NCBI GenBank assembly: GCA_016715285.1
Contig: JADKAO010000011.1
Coordinates: forward strand, 1-64,000
DNA length: 64,000 nucleotides
Origin: Actinomycetales bacterium
Lineage (GTDB): Bacteria > Actinomycetota > Actinomycetes > Actinomycetales > Dermatophilaceae
Direction of reading: 5' to 3'
A program made the position numbers and the translations under genes. The notes beneath the pieces are model-generated. The model was not told where the DNA came from. It worked only from the letters and a program-made list of their open reading frames with translations, and did not search any database. Positions 8,817 through 18,805 of the stretch are shown piece by piece (within the stretch, counting starts at the first letter, position 1; each line of letters starts with the position of its first letter).

Positions 8817-9515
8817 TCAGACGAGCTTGACGACGATATCGCGCAGGATCTCGCCAGCCTTGGCCATCTTGTCTGCAGCGTTGGACATGTGGCGGTAGAC
8901 CTCGCGCTTCTTGAAGACGTCCATGACCTGCTTGAGTGCGGCGGGACCGGTGGGGCCGGTCATTTCGTGCATCGCAGCCACATCTTGTTCGACGTCGAAC
9001 AGCTCAGCGAGCGCCCGGCGGTAGGCCTTTTCGGTATTGCGCTCGGCCTTGCGGGCCGCCTGAGCGTGCCCCTCTGCGCCCGAGGGGGCCGCGGCGAGGG
9101 TCTTGTAGCCCGCGTCCAGCGATTCCGCGCCATCGCGCAGGAAGCCGGCCATTTCGAGGGTCACCGCGTCGGGGGCGACACCCAACACCTGCATCTCGCG
9201 GACGGTGGTCTTGGCGTAGTTAAGGATCTCGTCGATCGAGACGATCGCGCGGTAGAGATCTTCGCGGTCCATGGGCGTTGAGAACGCCTGGTTGAGCTGG
9301 TCGACGTGACGATCCTTGAGGACGTCCCCCTCCTTCTCCAGGGAGAGCACGCGTTGGGCGGCCTCGTCACTGCCGGTCTCCATGTACTCGACGAGGGCAG
9401 CCGTCGAGGTCGCTGCAAGGGTCGATTGCTCGACGAGCATGCCGAAGAAGTCCGGGACCTTGGGGAAGATCCGGCCGACGAGCTTGGTGAGTGCCGAGTT
9501 GTTGCCACCGCTCAT
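8817..9515 (-). CDS. Pit accessory protein, DUF47/PhoU-like
   Basis: 232 residues, all-helical, with the DUF47 pattern: IFPKVPDFFGMLVEQS at the N-terminus, an EKEGDVLKDRHVDQLNQAFSTPMDREDL region near residue 65, and RKAERNTEKAYRRAL with MDVFKKREVYRHMSNAADKMAKAGEIL at the C-terminus. Proteins of this family sit beside Pit phosphate transporters and are thought to regulate them in the cytoplasm. It follows pit by 64 bp on the same strand, so the two almost certainly form an operon. A well-placed AGGAGA precedes the ATG. Confidence 0.92.
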   Translation of the reverse strand: MSGGNNSALTKLVGRIFPKVPDFFGMLVEQSTLAATSTAALVEYMETGSDEAAQRVLSLEKEGDVLKDRHVDQLNQAFSTPMDREDLYRAIVSIDEILNYAKTTVREMQVLGVAPDAVTLEMAGFLRDGAESLDAGYKTLAAAPSGAEGHAQAARKAERNTEKAYRRALAELFDVEQDVAAMHEMTGPTGPAALKQVMDVFKKREVYRHMSNAADKMAKAGEILRDIVVKLV

Positions 9516-9579
9516 GATGTGTCTCCTGCTGTGTCAGGTTTCGAGGAAAGTTGGGGTGATCAGCCGGGCGCAGGGCGCG

Positions 9580-10614
9580 TCAGCGGTAGAAGATGCGAGT
9601 GATGAAGTAGGTGATGATCCCGACGAGGCCTGCTCCGGGGATCGTGATCAGCCAGGTGCTGACGATTTCCTGAGCCTTGCCCCAGCGCACGGCCTTGGGG
9701 CGCTCAGAGGAGCCGATACCCATGATCGCCGAAGACACCACGTGAGTGGTTGAGACGGGAGCTCCTAGCGCGGAGGCGCTGAGGATGACCAGCGCTGAGG
9801 TGAGTTGCGTGTCGAGAGCATGCGCGGGGCGGACTTTGTAGATGCCGAAGCCCACGGTGCGGACGATTCGCCACCCGCCGGACAAGATCCCCAGAGTGAT
9901 GGCACCGGCACACGCGAGGATGACCCAGAACGGGACCTTGAACTCGGTGAGCTGCCCCGAGAGCACGAGGACAAGGGTGATGATGCCCATGCTCTTTTGC
10001 GCGTCGTTGGCGCCGTGCGAGAAGGCCAAACCAGCTGAGGTGATCCACTGGGTGCGGCGCAGCCACTTATTGGCGCTGGGCTTCGCGTTCCGCAGGATGA
10101 CCCGGGTCATCACTCGGTGGATCAGGAAACCGATCCCGAAGCCAATGAGGGGCGACAGGATGAGGCCGATCAGCACCTTGGCGACGCCGTCGACCTTGCC
10201 GTGGAAGAGGTCGGCAAAACCCCATTTCACGTAACCCGTGCCAGCCGCGACGACGACGGCCCCGATGAGGCCTCCGACGAGGGCGTGTGAGGAAGACGAG
10301 GGGATGCCCAGCCACCAGGTGCCGAGGTTCCACACGATGGCTCCGACGATGCCGGAGAGGACGATCACCACTGCGGTCCCCGGCTCGAGGGTGCCCACAT
10401 CGATGAATTTGCCGATCGTGTTCGCGACGGCCGTGCCACCGAGGATCGGGCCGAGGAACTCGAACAGCGCCACCACGCAGACGGCCTGGATCGGCGTCAT
10501 CGCCCGAGAGGCGATGACCGTGGCGATGATGTTCGACGCGTCGTGGAATCCGTTGGTGTAATCGAAAATGATCACGAGCACGATCGCGATGGTCGCGATC
10601 GTGCACGTGTTCAT
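9580..10614 (-). CDS. pit: Low-affinity inorganic phosphate transporter, Pit family
   Basis: 344 residues with about 10 membrane spans. The repeated PiT signatures are visible: DYTNGFHDASNIIATVIASRAM near residue 18 and AFSHGANDAQKSMGII near 210, each carrying the GANDxxN-like core. Pit proteins take up metal-phosphate complexes driven by proton symport. It is first in the operon with the DUF47 accessory gene and divergent from nucS, sharing a 139-bp intergenic region. The start is the ATG at 10614 (MNTCTIATIAIV). Function is clear from the family; regulation by phosphate is only suspected. Confidence 0.94.
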   Translation of the reverse strand: MNTCTIATIAIVLVIIFDYTNGFHDASNIIATVIASRAMTPIQAVCVVALFEFLGPILGGTAVANTIGKFIDVGTLEPGTAVVIVLSGIVGAIVWNLGTWWLGIPSSSSHALVGGLIGAVVVAAGTGYVKWGFADLFHGKVDGVAKVLIGLILSPLIGFGIGFLIHRVMTRVILRNAKPSANKWLRRTQWITSAGLAFSHGANDAQKSMGIITLVLVLSGQLTEFKVPFWVILACAGAITLGILSGGWRIVRTVGFGIYKVRPAHALDTQLTSALVILSASALGAPVSTTHVVSSAIMGIGSSERPKAVRWGKAQEIVSTWLITIPGAGLVGIITYFITRIFYR

Positions 10615-10753
10615 GCGAGCGTCACCATGGACGTCCTCCTATAGGGCCTAAGGTTCCCCTGCCGTTCACGCAATGGACGCAAGTATGTCGCTTGGCGGTC
10701 CCCCGTCAACACCGGACGTAGGTCACTTTTCCGTGAACGCATACGCTGTCGTG
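10615..10753. promoter_or_regulatory. Divergent pit / nucS promoter region with GTTCACG inverted repeats
   Basis: The shared region contains GTTCACG at 10664-10670 and its inverse CGTGAAC at 10732-10738. GTTCAC is the core of the direct-repeat units in streptomycete PHO boxes, so PhoP control of pit is possible, but each copy here stands alone and adjoining units are weak. No clear -35/-10 pair is visible for nucS, which may be leaderless. Confidence 0.35.
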
Positions 10754-11449
10754 GTGCGATTGGTCATTGCCCGCTGCAGGGTGGATTACGAGGGTCGGCT
10801 GCAGGCCCACCTGCCACTTGCGACCCGACTCTTGGTCATGAAGGCAGACGGCTCGGTCCTCGTCCACAGTGACGGGGGCTCCTATAAGCCCCTCAACTGG
10901 ATGTCACCGCCCTGTAGCTTCGCCGAGTCCGCACCCGACGACGCCGAGACCGAGGCAGGTGTCGAGCGGGTGTGGATCGTGCGGCATACCAAGTCCGGCG
11001 ACGCCCTGCGCATCCTGATCCACGACGTGCTCCACGATTCGTCCCATGATCTCGGCGTCGACCCGGGTCTGGTCAAAGAAGGTGTCGAGTCGCATCTGCA
11101 GGCGCTGCTTGCCGAGCACATTCACACCCTCGGTGAAGGCTGGAGTCTCGTTCGGAGAGAACACATGACCGCCATCGGACCGGTCGACATTCTCGCCCGC
11201 GACGCCGACCGCGCCCATGTCGCGATCGAGATCAAGCGACGGGGCGAGATCGACGGCGTCGAGCAACTCACGCGCTATCTCGAGCTCATGAACCGCGACC
11301 CTGCCCTGCGCCCGGTCCGTGGGATCTTCGCCGCGCAAGAGATCAAACCGCAGGCCCGCACACTCGCTGAGGATCGCGGGATTCGTTGTGTCACACTGGA
11401 TTACGATGCGTTACGCGGGATCGACGATCTCGAGTCCCGCTTGTTCTGA
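10754..11449 (+). CDS. nucS: Mismatch-specific endonuclease NucS (EndoMS)
   Basis: 231 residues from GTG 10754. The open frame runs further upstream, but family members begin M-R-L-V-I-A-R-C, matching this start exactly. The N-terminal DNA-binding half contains VDYEGRLQAHLPLATRLLVMKADGSVLVH; the C-terminal nuclease half carries GPVDILARD, AIEIKRRGEIDGVEQLTRYLE (catalytic Asp, Glu and Lys of the RecB-like fold). The last residues LESRLF resemble the sliding-clamp-binding tail. NucS cleaves mismatched DNA and substitutes for MutS/MutL in many actinobacteria. The 3' end overlaps the convergent phosphatase gene by 39 bp. Confidence 0.93.
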   Translation: MRLVIARCRVDYEGRLQAHLPLATRLLVMKADGSVLVHSDGGSYKPLNWMSPPCSFAESAPDDAETEAGVERVWIVRHTKSGDALRILIHDVLHDSSHDLGVDPGLVKEGVESHLQALLAEHIHTLGEGWSLVRREHMTAIGPVDILARDADRAHVAIEIKRRGEIDGVEQLTRYLELMNRDPALRPVRGIFAAQEIKPQARTLAEDRGIRCVTLDYDALRGIDDLESRLF

Positions 11450-12037
11450 CACCACTCGCCAGCCATCGCTGTCGATGTCCAGAGCGATCACTTCGGCGTT
11501 CGCCGGGCGCCATCGAATGAGCTCGCGGAACCGCACATTCGTGGCGAGCGTCGATACCGCGAGCCGCATGGCCCCGCCATGGCTCACCACGAGGACGGTC
11601 TCGCCACGGTGACGATCTGCGATGATTGCCAGCGCCTGCGCCATCCGCGCCACAACCTCCTCGCCGGACTCCCCACCAGGGCAACGCGCCGTCAAGTCAC
11701 CCGCGTCCCATCGCGAAAAGACCTCCAGCACAACCGGATTCCGGCCAGGACTACCTCCCAGCGACCCCACTCCGAACTCCTGCAAACCAGGCACCACGGC
11801 AGACGGCACGCCGAGGACGCCCGCCGCGATCTCCCCGGTGCGCTGTGCCCGCGTTTGCCGGCTCGTGTATGCCGTGCACACCCGTTCGCCACGCAGTGAC
11901 ACTCCCAGCGCCCGCGCCTGAGCGCGGCCCACGTCGGTGAGCCAGCCCCCGGCATCCGTGAGGACGCCGCGGACGGCATACCCCGCTTGAGCGTGCCGCG
12001 CGAGGAGGATCCGCGCGGGGCACTGGAGGTCACTCAT
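11411..12037 (-). CDS. Histidine phosphatase family protein
   Basis: 208 residues of the phosphoglycerate-mutase-like superfamily. The RHG motif is a variant, ILLARHAQAG, with the phospho-accepting His near residue 15. A second basic site is TSRQTRAQRT near 60, and the second catalytic His is in VLVVSHGGAMRLA near 150. The substrate is unknown. Its ATG overlaps the stop of ecm (12034-12037), so it is probably translationally coupled to the mutase gene. Its end overlaps nucS by 39 bp on the opposite strand. Confidence 0.85.
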   Translation of the reverse strand: MSDLQCPARILLARHAQAGYAVRGVLTDAGGWLTDVGRAQARALGVSLRGERVCTAYTSRQTRAQRTGEIAAGVLGVPSAVVPGLQEFGVGSLGGSPGRNPVVLEVFSRWDAGDLTARCPGGESGEEVVARMAQALAIIADRHRGETVLVVSHGGAMRLAVSTLATNVRFRELIRWRPANAEVIALDIDSDGWRVVSEQAGLEIVDPA

Positions 12038-14112
12038 GCCTCGAGCGGGTCCAAACCTCGTGACTCACGGATGATGCGGACGAACTCGCCCATGATGTCG
12101 TTCAGCCCAAAATCCTTGGGAGTGAACACAGCTGCCACACCCTGGTCTTTGAGAGTGACCGCGTCGGACTCGGGGATGATGCCGCCGACGACTACCGGCA
12201 CCTCGGTGACCCCGGCGTCACGCAAGCCGCGCAACACGTCTGGCACAAGCTCCAAGTGTGAGCCCGACAGGATCGACAAACCCACGAGGTGAACGTCCTC
12301 AGCGACCGCAGCGGCGACGATCTGCTCGGGGGTCAACCGGATCCCCTGATAGACCACTTCAAAGCCCGCGTCACGCGCCCGGACGGCGATCTGCTCAGCC
12401 CCATTGCTGTGTCCGTCGAGTCCCGGCTTGCCGACGAGAACCCGCAATTTCTCCCCGAGTTCTTCACCGGTCAGCGCAACCTCGCTGCGGACTCGGGCGA
12501 GGTCTCCGCTCGCAGCGGCTCCCCCACCCACGCCGACGCTCCCGGAAACGCCTGTGGGAGCGCGATATTCGCCGAACTCGTCACGCAAGGCCTGCGCCCA
12601 CTCACCCGCGGTGACCTTGGCGCGCGCGCACTCGAGGGACGCTGCCATGAGGTTGGCGCCCGATGCCGCGTCCGCTCGCAACGCCGCGAGGGCCGACTCG
12701 GCCCGAGCACGCGCAGCCGGATCGGCGTCGCGAGTCTCTCGCCATGCCTTGATCGCCGCGATGGCCGCGGCCTCGACCGCCGGGTCCACCGTCTGGATCG
12801 CCGTGTCAAGGTCGGCCGTCAGCGGGTTGGGCTCGGTCGAGGTGAACTGGTTGAGCCCGACGACGACGTCCTCGCCGGCCTCGATCCGATGACGACGAGC
12901 CGCGTGCGAGCCGACCATCGCGGACTTCATGTAGCCCGACTCAACCGCCGCGACCGCGCCGCCCATCGCCTGCACCCGGTCGATTTCTTCCTTGGCGCCC
13001 GCAACGAGTTCGGCAACCTTGGCCTCGATGACGGTGGACCCGGTAAAGATGTCGTCGTACTCAAGCAGGTCGGACTCGAAGGCGAGCACCTGCTGGATGC
13101 GCAACGACCACTGCTGGTCCCAGGGCCGCGGCAGGCCCAGCGCTTCATTCCACGCCGGCAGCTGCACCGCGCGCGCCCGCGCGTCCTTGGACAGCGTGAC
13201 TGCAAGCATCTCCAACACGATGCGTTGCACGTTGTTCTCAGGCTGCGCCTCGGTGAGACCGAGCGAGTTGACCTGCACGCCATAGCGGAACCGCCGCGCG
13301 ACCGGGTCGGTCACGCCATAGCGCTCTTGCGTGAGCTCGTCCCAGATCTGGACAAAGGCCCGCATCTTGCACATTTCTTCGACAAAGCGCACGCCTGCGT
13401 TGACGAAGAACGAGATCCGCGCCACGACATCGGAGAACTTGTCGGCGGGCACCTGGCCCGAGTCACGCACCGCGTCCAGGACCGCAATCGCGGTGCACAT
13501 GGCATAGGCGATTTCCTGCACCGGCGTCGCCCCGGCCTCTTGCAGGTGGTAGGAGCAGATGTTCGTGGGGTTCCACTTGGGCATCTCGTTGACCGTGTAG
13601 CTGATCATGTCGGTGATCAGCCGCAGCGACGGCCCAGGCGGGAACGCGTAGGTCCCGCGCGACAGGTACTCCTTGATGATGTCGTTCTGCGTCGTGCCCG
13701 CGAGCTTGCGAACCCACGTCGCCGGGTCCTCACCTGCGACTGCTGCCTGCTCTTCGGCCGTCACCTGATACATCGCGAGCAACCACATCGCGGTCGCGTT
13801 GATGGTCATCGACGTGTTCATGTCAGACAGGGGTATGCCGTCGAAGAGCGCCTTCATGTCGCCGATGTGACTGATCGGCACGCCCACCTTGCCGACCTCA
13901 CCGCGCGACAACACGTGATCGGGGTCATAGCCCGTCTGCGTCGGCAAGTCGAAGGCCACGGACAGCCCCGTCTGGCCCTTGGCGAGGTTGCGACGGTAGA
14001 GCGCATTGCTGGCCGCCGCGCTGGAGTGGCCGGCATACGTGCGCATCACCCACGGCCGGTCGCGGGTCGGACGAGGAGTATCAGGGCGCGCCGAAGCAGA
14101 GGACTCAGCCAT
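12034..14112 (-). CDS. ecm: Ethylmalonyl-CoA mutase (B12-dependent, MeaA-type)
   Basis: 692 residues: a catalytic TIM barrel (about 20-535) and a C-terminal cobalamin-binding domain (about 555-692) with GLDGHSNGAEQIA near 564-576, holding the DxHxxG lower-ligand motif. The barrel reads DMNTSMTINATAMWLLAMYQV near residue 95, a signature of the Ecm/MeaA clade; methylmalonyl-CoA mutases read differently there. The reaction is (2R)-ethylmalonyl-CoA to methylsuccinyl-CoA. Ccr and epimerase are 10-12 kb away, and the cobalamin adenosyltransferase is divergent only 42 bp away. Isobutyryl-CoA mutase is an alternative, but these usually have a separate small subunit. Confidence 0.9.
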   Translation of the reverse strand: MAESSASARPDTPRPTRDRPWVMRTYAGHSSAAASNALYRRNLAKGQTGLSVAFDLPTQTGYDPDHVLSRGEVGKVGVPISHIGDMKALFDGIPLSDMNTSMTINATAMWLLAMYQVTAEEQAAVAGEDPATWVRKLAGTTQNDIIKEYLSRGTYAFPPGPSLRLITDMISYTVNEMPKWNPTNICSYHLQEAGATPVQEIAYAMCTAIAVLDAVRDSGQVPADKFSDVVARISFFVNAGVRFVEEMCKMRAFVQIWDELTQERYGVTDPVARRFRYGVQVNSLGLTEAQPENNVQRIVLEMLAVTLSKDARARAVQLPAWNEALGLPRPWDQQWSLRIQQVLAFESDLLEYDDIFTGSTVIEAKVAELVAGAKEEIDRVQAMGGAVAAVESGYMKSAMVGSHAARRHRIEAGEDVVVGLNQFTSTEPNPLTADLDTAIQTVDPAVEAAAIAAIKAWRETRDADPAARARAESALAALRADAASGANLMAASLECARAKVTAGEWAQALRDEFGEYRAPTGVSGSVGVGGGAAASGDLARVRSEVALTGEELGEKLRVLVGKPGLDGHSNGAEQIAVRARDAGFEVVYQGIRLTPEQIVAAAVAEDVHLVGLSILSGSHLELVPDVLRGLRDAGVTEVPVVVGGIIPESDAVTLKDQGVAAVFTPKDFGLNDIMGEFVRIIRESRGLDPLEA

Positions 14113-14154
14113 GGTCTGACGCTACCTGTCACAGTGATCTGGCAGGGTTGGGCC

Positions 14155-14790
14155 ATGGTCAATCTCACGCGGATCTACACCAAGACCGGCGACACGGGCA
14201 CGACGGCACTCGGAGACTTCAGCCGCACCCGCAAGACCGACCCTCGGCTGGCGGCCTACGCCGATGCCAACGAGGCCAATGCTGCGCTCGGAGTCGCCAT
14301 CGCTGCAGGTGGCCTGCGCGAGGACGTCAAGGCAACCCTGCTGCGGATCCAGAACGAGCTTTTCGACGTCGGCGCGGACCTGTGCCTCCCACTTGCCGAG
14401 AGCTACGCCTACGCCCCCTTGCGGGTCGACGAGGCCTGGATCACCGATCTGGAGCAGGACTGCGACCGCTACCTCGCCGAGCTTGAGCCGCTGCGCTCCT
14501 TCATCCTGCCCGGCGGCAGCGCGGGGGCGGCATACCTGCACGTCGCCACGACCATCGTGCGGCGAGCCGAGCGGTCGACGTGGGCGGCCATCGAGGCCTA
14601 CGGCGTGGAGCCGGGCGCCGGCAAGGGTGAGGGCGGGGTCAACCCGCAGACCGCTACCTACCTCAACCGGCTCTCAGACCTGCTTTTTGTGTTGGCGCGG
14701 ATCGCCAACCTCCCAACGGGCGACATCCTCTGGCAGCCAGGCGGTGGCCGCAAGACCTCGCCCAAGGAGGCGCCAGCGTCAGGTGACTGA
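14155..14790 (+). CDS. Cob(I)alamin adenosyltransferase, PduO-type
   Basis: 211 residues beginning MVNLTRIYTKTGDTGTT, the ATP-binding signature of PduO/MMAB enzymes. Further conserved blocks are DELNA-like YADANEANAALG near 42, IQNELFDVGADL near 72, FILPGGSAGAAYLHVATTIVRRAER near 120-145, and YLNRLSDLLFVLARIAN near 170. The enzyme transfers adenosyl from ATP to cob(I)alamin, making the coenzyme that the adjacent ethylmalonyl-CoA mutase needs. The start is ATG 14155; the frame is open far upstream only because it runs antisense to ecm. Its last 12 bp overlap the convergent DUF2550 gene. Confidence 0.93.
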   Translation: MVNLTRIYTKTGDTGTTALGDFSRTRKTDPRLAAYADANEANAALGVAIAAGGLREDVKATLLRIQNELFDVGADLCLPLAESYAYAPLRVDEAWITDLEQDCDRYLAELEPLRSFILPGGSAGAAYLHVATTIVRRAERSTWAAIEAYGVEPGAGKGEGGVNPQTATYLNRLSDLLFVLARIANLPTGDILWQPGGGRKTSPKEAPASGD

Positions 14791-15216
14791 CGCGGTCGGT
14801 CCAGGAGGCGCCGACTCCAGCCAAGAACGCAAGGCGGTGTATGCCGGTGCGCTCAGCGCGAGCCCGAAGTTCTCACCGTTGTGGCGACAGTCAATGCGGA
14901 CCGCGTCCTTGATGACGTCCGGCCCCTCCCCGGTGGCCACCGGCCGAGCCGCAGACACGTCGAGATCGGCCCGATCCCACGTGTGTTTAGGGCGCAGGGA
15001 GATGCCGCCGAGGGGGTACCACTCGACGACACCATCGCCGAACCGCACGAAGCCAGAGCGCCAGGTGCGGGCACCGTCAGCTTGAACAGCACACATCGTG
15101 AGCACTCGACCGCGGCCGATGGCTCGGCGACGACCAACCATGACCAAGACGTAGGCGGCAATCAGGGCGACAAGCAGGCCCACCACGACCTCGACGGAAA
15201 AGATGAGGTCAGGCAC
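14779..15216 (-). CDS. DUF2550 membrane protein downstream of atpC
   Basis: 145 residues. One N-terminal membrane helix (VEVVVGLLVALIAAYVLVMV), then a basic stretch GRRRAIGRGR and a soluble domain with GFVRFGDGVVEWYPLGGISLRPKHTWDR and VRIDCRHNG. This matches DUF2550, an actinobacterial family usually immediately downstream of atpC (Rv1312 position in mycobacteria). It lies 12 bp past atpC, so it is likely cotranscribed. No function is established. Confidence 0.85.
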   Translation of the reverse strand: MPDLIFSVEVVVGLLVALIAAYVLVMVGRRRAIGRGRVLTMCAVQADGARTWRSGFVRFGDGVVEWYPLGGISLRPKHTWDRADLDVSAARPVATGEGPDVIKDAVRIDCRHNGENFGLALSAPAYTALRSWLESAPPGPTASVT

Positions 15217-15228
15217 GAGAGAATCCGG

Positions 15229-15498
15229 TCAACGACCCGAGTCTGCGACGTCGACGGTGTCCGCGACGATCGTGACGCGGTCGTGGTCGACCGACAAGAA
15301 ACCATTGCCCACGGTTGCCCTGCGGTCACCATCGGCAGCGTGAATGACGACATCGCCGGAGACGAGGATCCCGAGCAACGGCGTGTGGCCGGGGAGCACT
15401 CCAAGCTCGCCAGCCGTCGTGCGGCAGCGCACGCTCGACGCCTCGCCTTCCCAGACGCGACGGTCGGCAGCGACCAGCTCGACCTGCAGTTGACTCAC
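15229..15498 (-). CDS. atpC: F1Fo ATP synthase epsilon subunit
   Basis: 89 residues beginning MSQLQVELVAADRRVWEGEASSVR, with TTAGELGVLPGHTPLLGIL, the beta-sandwich signature of AtpC. It is short: the sequence stops after the beta domain (ADTVDVADSGR), so the C-terminal helical hairpin that inhibits ATP hydrolysis is absent. Unusually, it does not follow atpD directly. A HIT-like gene and a hairpin lie between, so it may be expressed by read-through or from its own promoter. Confidence 0.95.
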   Translation of the reverse strand: MSQLQVELVAADRRVWEGEASSVRCRTTAGELGVLPGHTPLLGILVSGDVVIHAADGDRRATVGNGFLSVDHDRVTIVADTVDVADSGR

Positions 15499-15553
15499 AG
15501 TGCCCTCCGGGTGATCGAACGCTCTGGGCCCTAAGTCTATCGGTCCCCAGCGG

Positions 15554-16198
15554 TCAGGCTGACGCGACGGGCGTCACAGCACCGCCGTATGCCGTGGCGA
15601 TGGTCTCGGCGACGAAGGTGGCGTTCGCTGCAGCCACATCGAGCGGGAGCCGGGGCAGGTTCTCCTCCCAGTCGACCAGGGTCGAGCCGCGGAACTGCCC
15701 CGCCCTGGCGGGCCGCCCGAAGAAGAACAGATGGAAGTGCGCGCCACCATCGCCGTACCGGGCCACGTGGCAGCGTCCGACGGACGGGAGCGCCTCGACC
15801 GCTGCGGCGATCGCCACCGTGAGTTGGCCGAGCTCGGCGGCAAGGTCACGCGGCAGGTCGGCGAGGTCGTGGTGGGCGTGCGGCATGAGCAGCGCGACGA
15901 TGGGTATGCCGCCTTCGAGGGCTAGCAGCGACCAGCGGTCATTCGACCAGATGACGCGTTCGTCCCGGCTGCTCGGCAACCCGTGCTGGCAAGAACACTC
16001 AGCGGGATCTTCGCCTTTGCGGTCGGGCTCACGGTCGAGTAGGGGCTGTAATGGCTTGAGCCGCAAGGTATCTGTCTCGTACGGGAAGATGTCCCAGCCT
16101 GGCATCTGATTGTCCAGGATCGGGAGGCGACCATGCTCATCGGTGGCCGCCAGGACTCGGGCATAGAACTCTTCTACCGACTCAGGCATGGCCGTCAC
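15554..16198 (-). CDS. HIT-superfamily-like protein inserted between atpD and atpC
   Basis: 214 residues, not from the ATP synthase. The core reads SVGRCHVARYGDGGAHFHLFFFGRPAR near residues 145-170: the H-F-H-L-F-F is a relaxed HIT motif as in GalT-like hydrolases/transferases. Upstream are WSLLALEGGIPIVALLMPHAHHDLADLP, comparable to the HIT strand-helix region, and a Cys/His pair CSCQHG near 70 that could bind metal. A nucleotide hydrolase or nucleotidyltransferase role is inferred from the fold only. It is preceded by the atpD terminator and followed 55 bp later by atpC on the same strand. Its position inside the atp operon is the main oddity. Confidence 0.7.
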   Translation of the reverse strand: MTAMPESVEEFYARVLAATDEHGRLPILDNQMPGWDIFPYETDTLRLKPLQPLLDREPDRKGEDPAECSCQHGLPSSRDERVIWSNDRWSLLALEGGIPIVALLMPHAHHDLADLPRDLAAELGQLTVAIAAAVEALPSVGRCHVARYGDGGAHFHLFFFGRPARAGQFRGSTLVDWEENLPRLPLDVAAANATFVAETIATAYGGAVTPVASA

Positions 16199-16238
16199 CC
16201 TAACCGTCCATTCCCCTCAAGGAACCCCGAAAAGAAAC

Positions 16239-16271
16239 CCGGGCCGGCCACCCGCGAGGGTGACCGGCCCG
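16239..16271 (-). terminator. Intrinsic terminator after atpD
   Basis: GGGCCGG-C-CACCC, loop GCGA, GGGTG-A-CCGGCCC (16241-16270): 12 pairs with one mismatch and a GNRA-type loop. On the minus strand it is followed by GGGTTTCTTTT, a usable U tract. It would uncouple the main atp operon from the HIT-like gene and atpC. Confidence 0.8.
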
Positions 16272-16289
16272 GCATACCTGCTGGGGTAG

Positions 16290-17744
<1,455 letters not shown>

Positions 17745-17771
17745 GGTGATCCGTTCCTCTTTCGCGAGTGA

Positions 17772-18677
17772 CTAGGCGGACGCGAGGGCGTCGGCGCCGC
17801 CCACGATTTCGCTGATCTCTTGGGTGATCTCGGCCTGGCGGGCCTGGTTCGCCAGCCGGGTGTAGGTCTTGATGAGGGCGTCGGCGTTGTCGGTGGCCGA
17901 CTTCATCGCGCGCTGGCGAGCGGCCAGCTCGGAGGCTGCGGCGCCCAGCAGACACGTGTAGATGCGGTGGGTGATGTATTGCGGTAGCAGCTGGTCGAGG
18001 ACTTCCTCGAGGCTGGGCTCGAAGGAGTACAACGGCAGGACCGCATCGGAGTCCTTGACGGTCGCGCCGTCGGCCTCCTCGACGACCTCCATCGGCACCA
18101 GGCGCAGCACGCGAGGTTCCTGGGTGACCATCGACTTGAACCGGGTGTAGACGATGTGGACTTCGTCGTGGCCACCCTCGTCGTAGTGAGTGTCGAAATC
18201 CCTCATGATCCGCTCGCCGATCTCCTGGGCGTGCGAGAACTGCGGCGCGTCCGAGAAGCCCGACCATTCGGCGGCGAACTCACGGTGGCGGAACTGATAG
18301 AAGGAGATGACCTTGCGGCCAGCGAGATAGACGACGACCTCTTTGCCTTCGTCGTGCAGCCGCTGGATGAGCTGCTCGCTCTCCTTGATGACCGACGACG
18401 AGTAGCCACCCGCGAGACCGCGGTCACTGCTGATGATCAAGACAGCGGCTCGGCGCACCACTTCGGGCTCCGACGTCAACGGGTGCTCCTCGTTGGAGTA
18501 CGTTGCGAGCGCAGACAACGCCGTAGTCAAGGCGTGGGTGTACGGGCCTGACTCGGCAACTCGCTGCCGAGCCTTCACCACGCGAGATGCCGCGATGAGC
18601 TCCATCGCACGGGTGATCTTCTTGGTCGCTTGGACGGACCGGATGCGCTGGCGGTAAACCCGCATCTGCGCTCCCAT
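17772..18677 (-). CDS. atpG: F1Fo ATP synthase gamma subunit
   Basis: 301 residues. N-terminal helix MGAQMRVYRQRIRSVQATKKITRAMELIA and C-terminal helix RQRAMKSATDNADALIKTY form the coiled-coil rotor shaft; the Rossmann-like middle has ISSDRGLAGGYSS. A moderately long insertion near residues 195-215 is typical of actinobacterial gamma subunits. It follows atpA after a 128-bp spacer that contains a perfect inverted pair of the GTATGCCG octamer. Confidence 0.98.
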   Translation of the reverse strand: MGAQMRVYRQRIRSVQATKKITRAMELIAASRVVKARQRVAESGPYTHALTTALSALATYSNEEHPLTSEPEVVRRAAVLIISSDRGLAGGYSSSVIKESEQLIQRLHDEGKEVVVYLAGRKVISFYQFRHREFAAEWSGFSDAPQFSHAQEIGERIMRDFDTHYDEGGHDEVHIVYTRFKSMVTQEPRVLRLVPMEVVEEADGATVKDSDAVLPLYSFEPSLEEVLDQLLPQYITHRIYTCLLGAAASELAARQRAMKSATDNADALIKTYTRLANQARQAEITQEISEIVGGADALASA

Positions 18678-18745
18678 ACTGTGCCGCCTCTCCTTGAGTT
18701 ACGTTCCGACGTGATGTCTGTTTTCGTGCTGCGAGGTGCTGTGGT

Positions 18746-18797
18746 GGTATGCCGGGACGGTGCCGCGCGAGCGCGGCCGCGAGCCTCCCGGCATACC
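18746..18797. repeat. Perfect inverted pair of the GTATGCCG octamer in the atpA-atpG spacer
   Basis: GGTATGCCGGGA at 18746-18757 and its exact complement TCCCGGCATACC at 18786-18797 form a 12-bp stem with a 28-nt GC-rich loop. It lies 8 bp after the atpA stop and 68 bp before atpG on the minus strand. It could attenuate transcription, protect the upstream mRNA, or simply be a paired copy of the dispersed repeat. Confidence 0.85.
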
Positions 18798-18805
18798 GAC
18801 TGCAG

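Noticed and set aside
12289..14154. 833-residue plus-strand frame running into the adenosyltransferase gene
   Set aside because: The first 622 codons are antisense to ecm, with no protein-like composition. Only the part from ATG 14155 is real.
14113..14154. A cobalamin riboswitch ahead of ecm or the adenosyltransferase
   Set aside because: The divergent spacer is only 42 bp, far too short for a B12 box aptamer.
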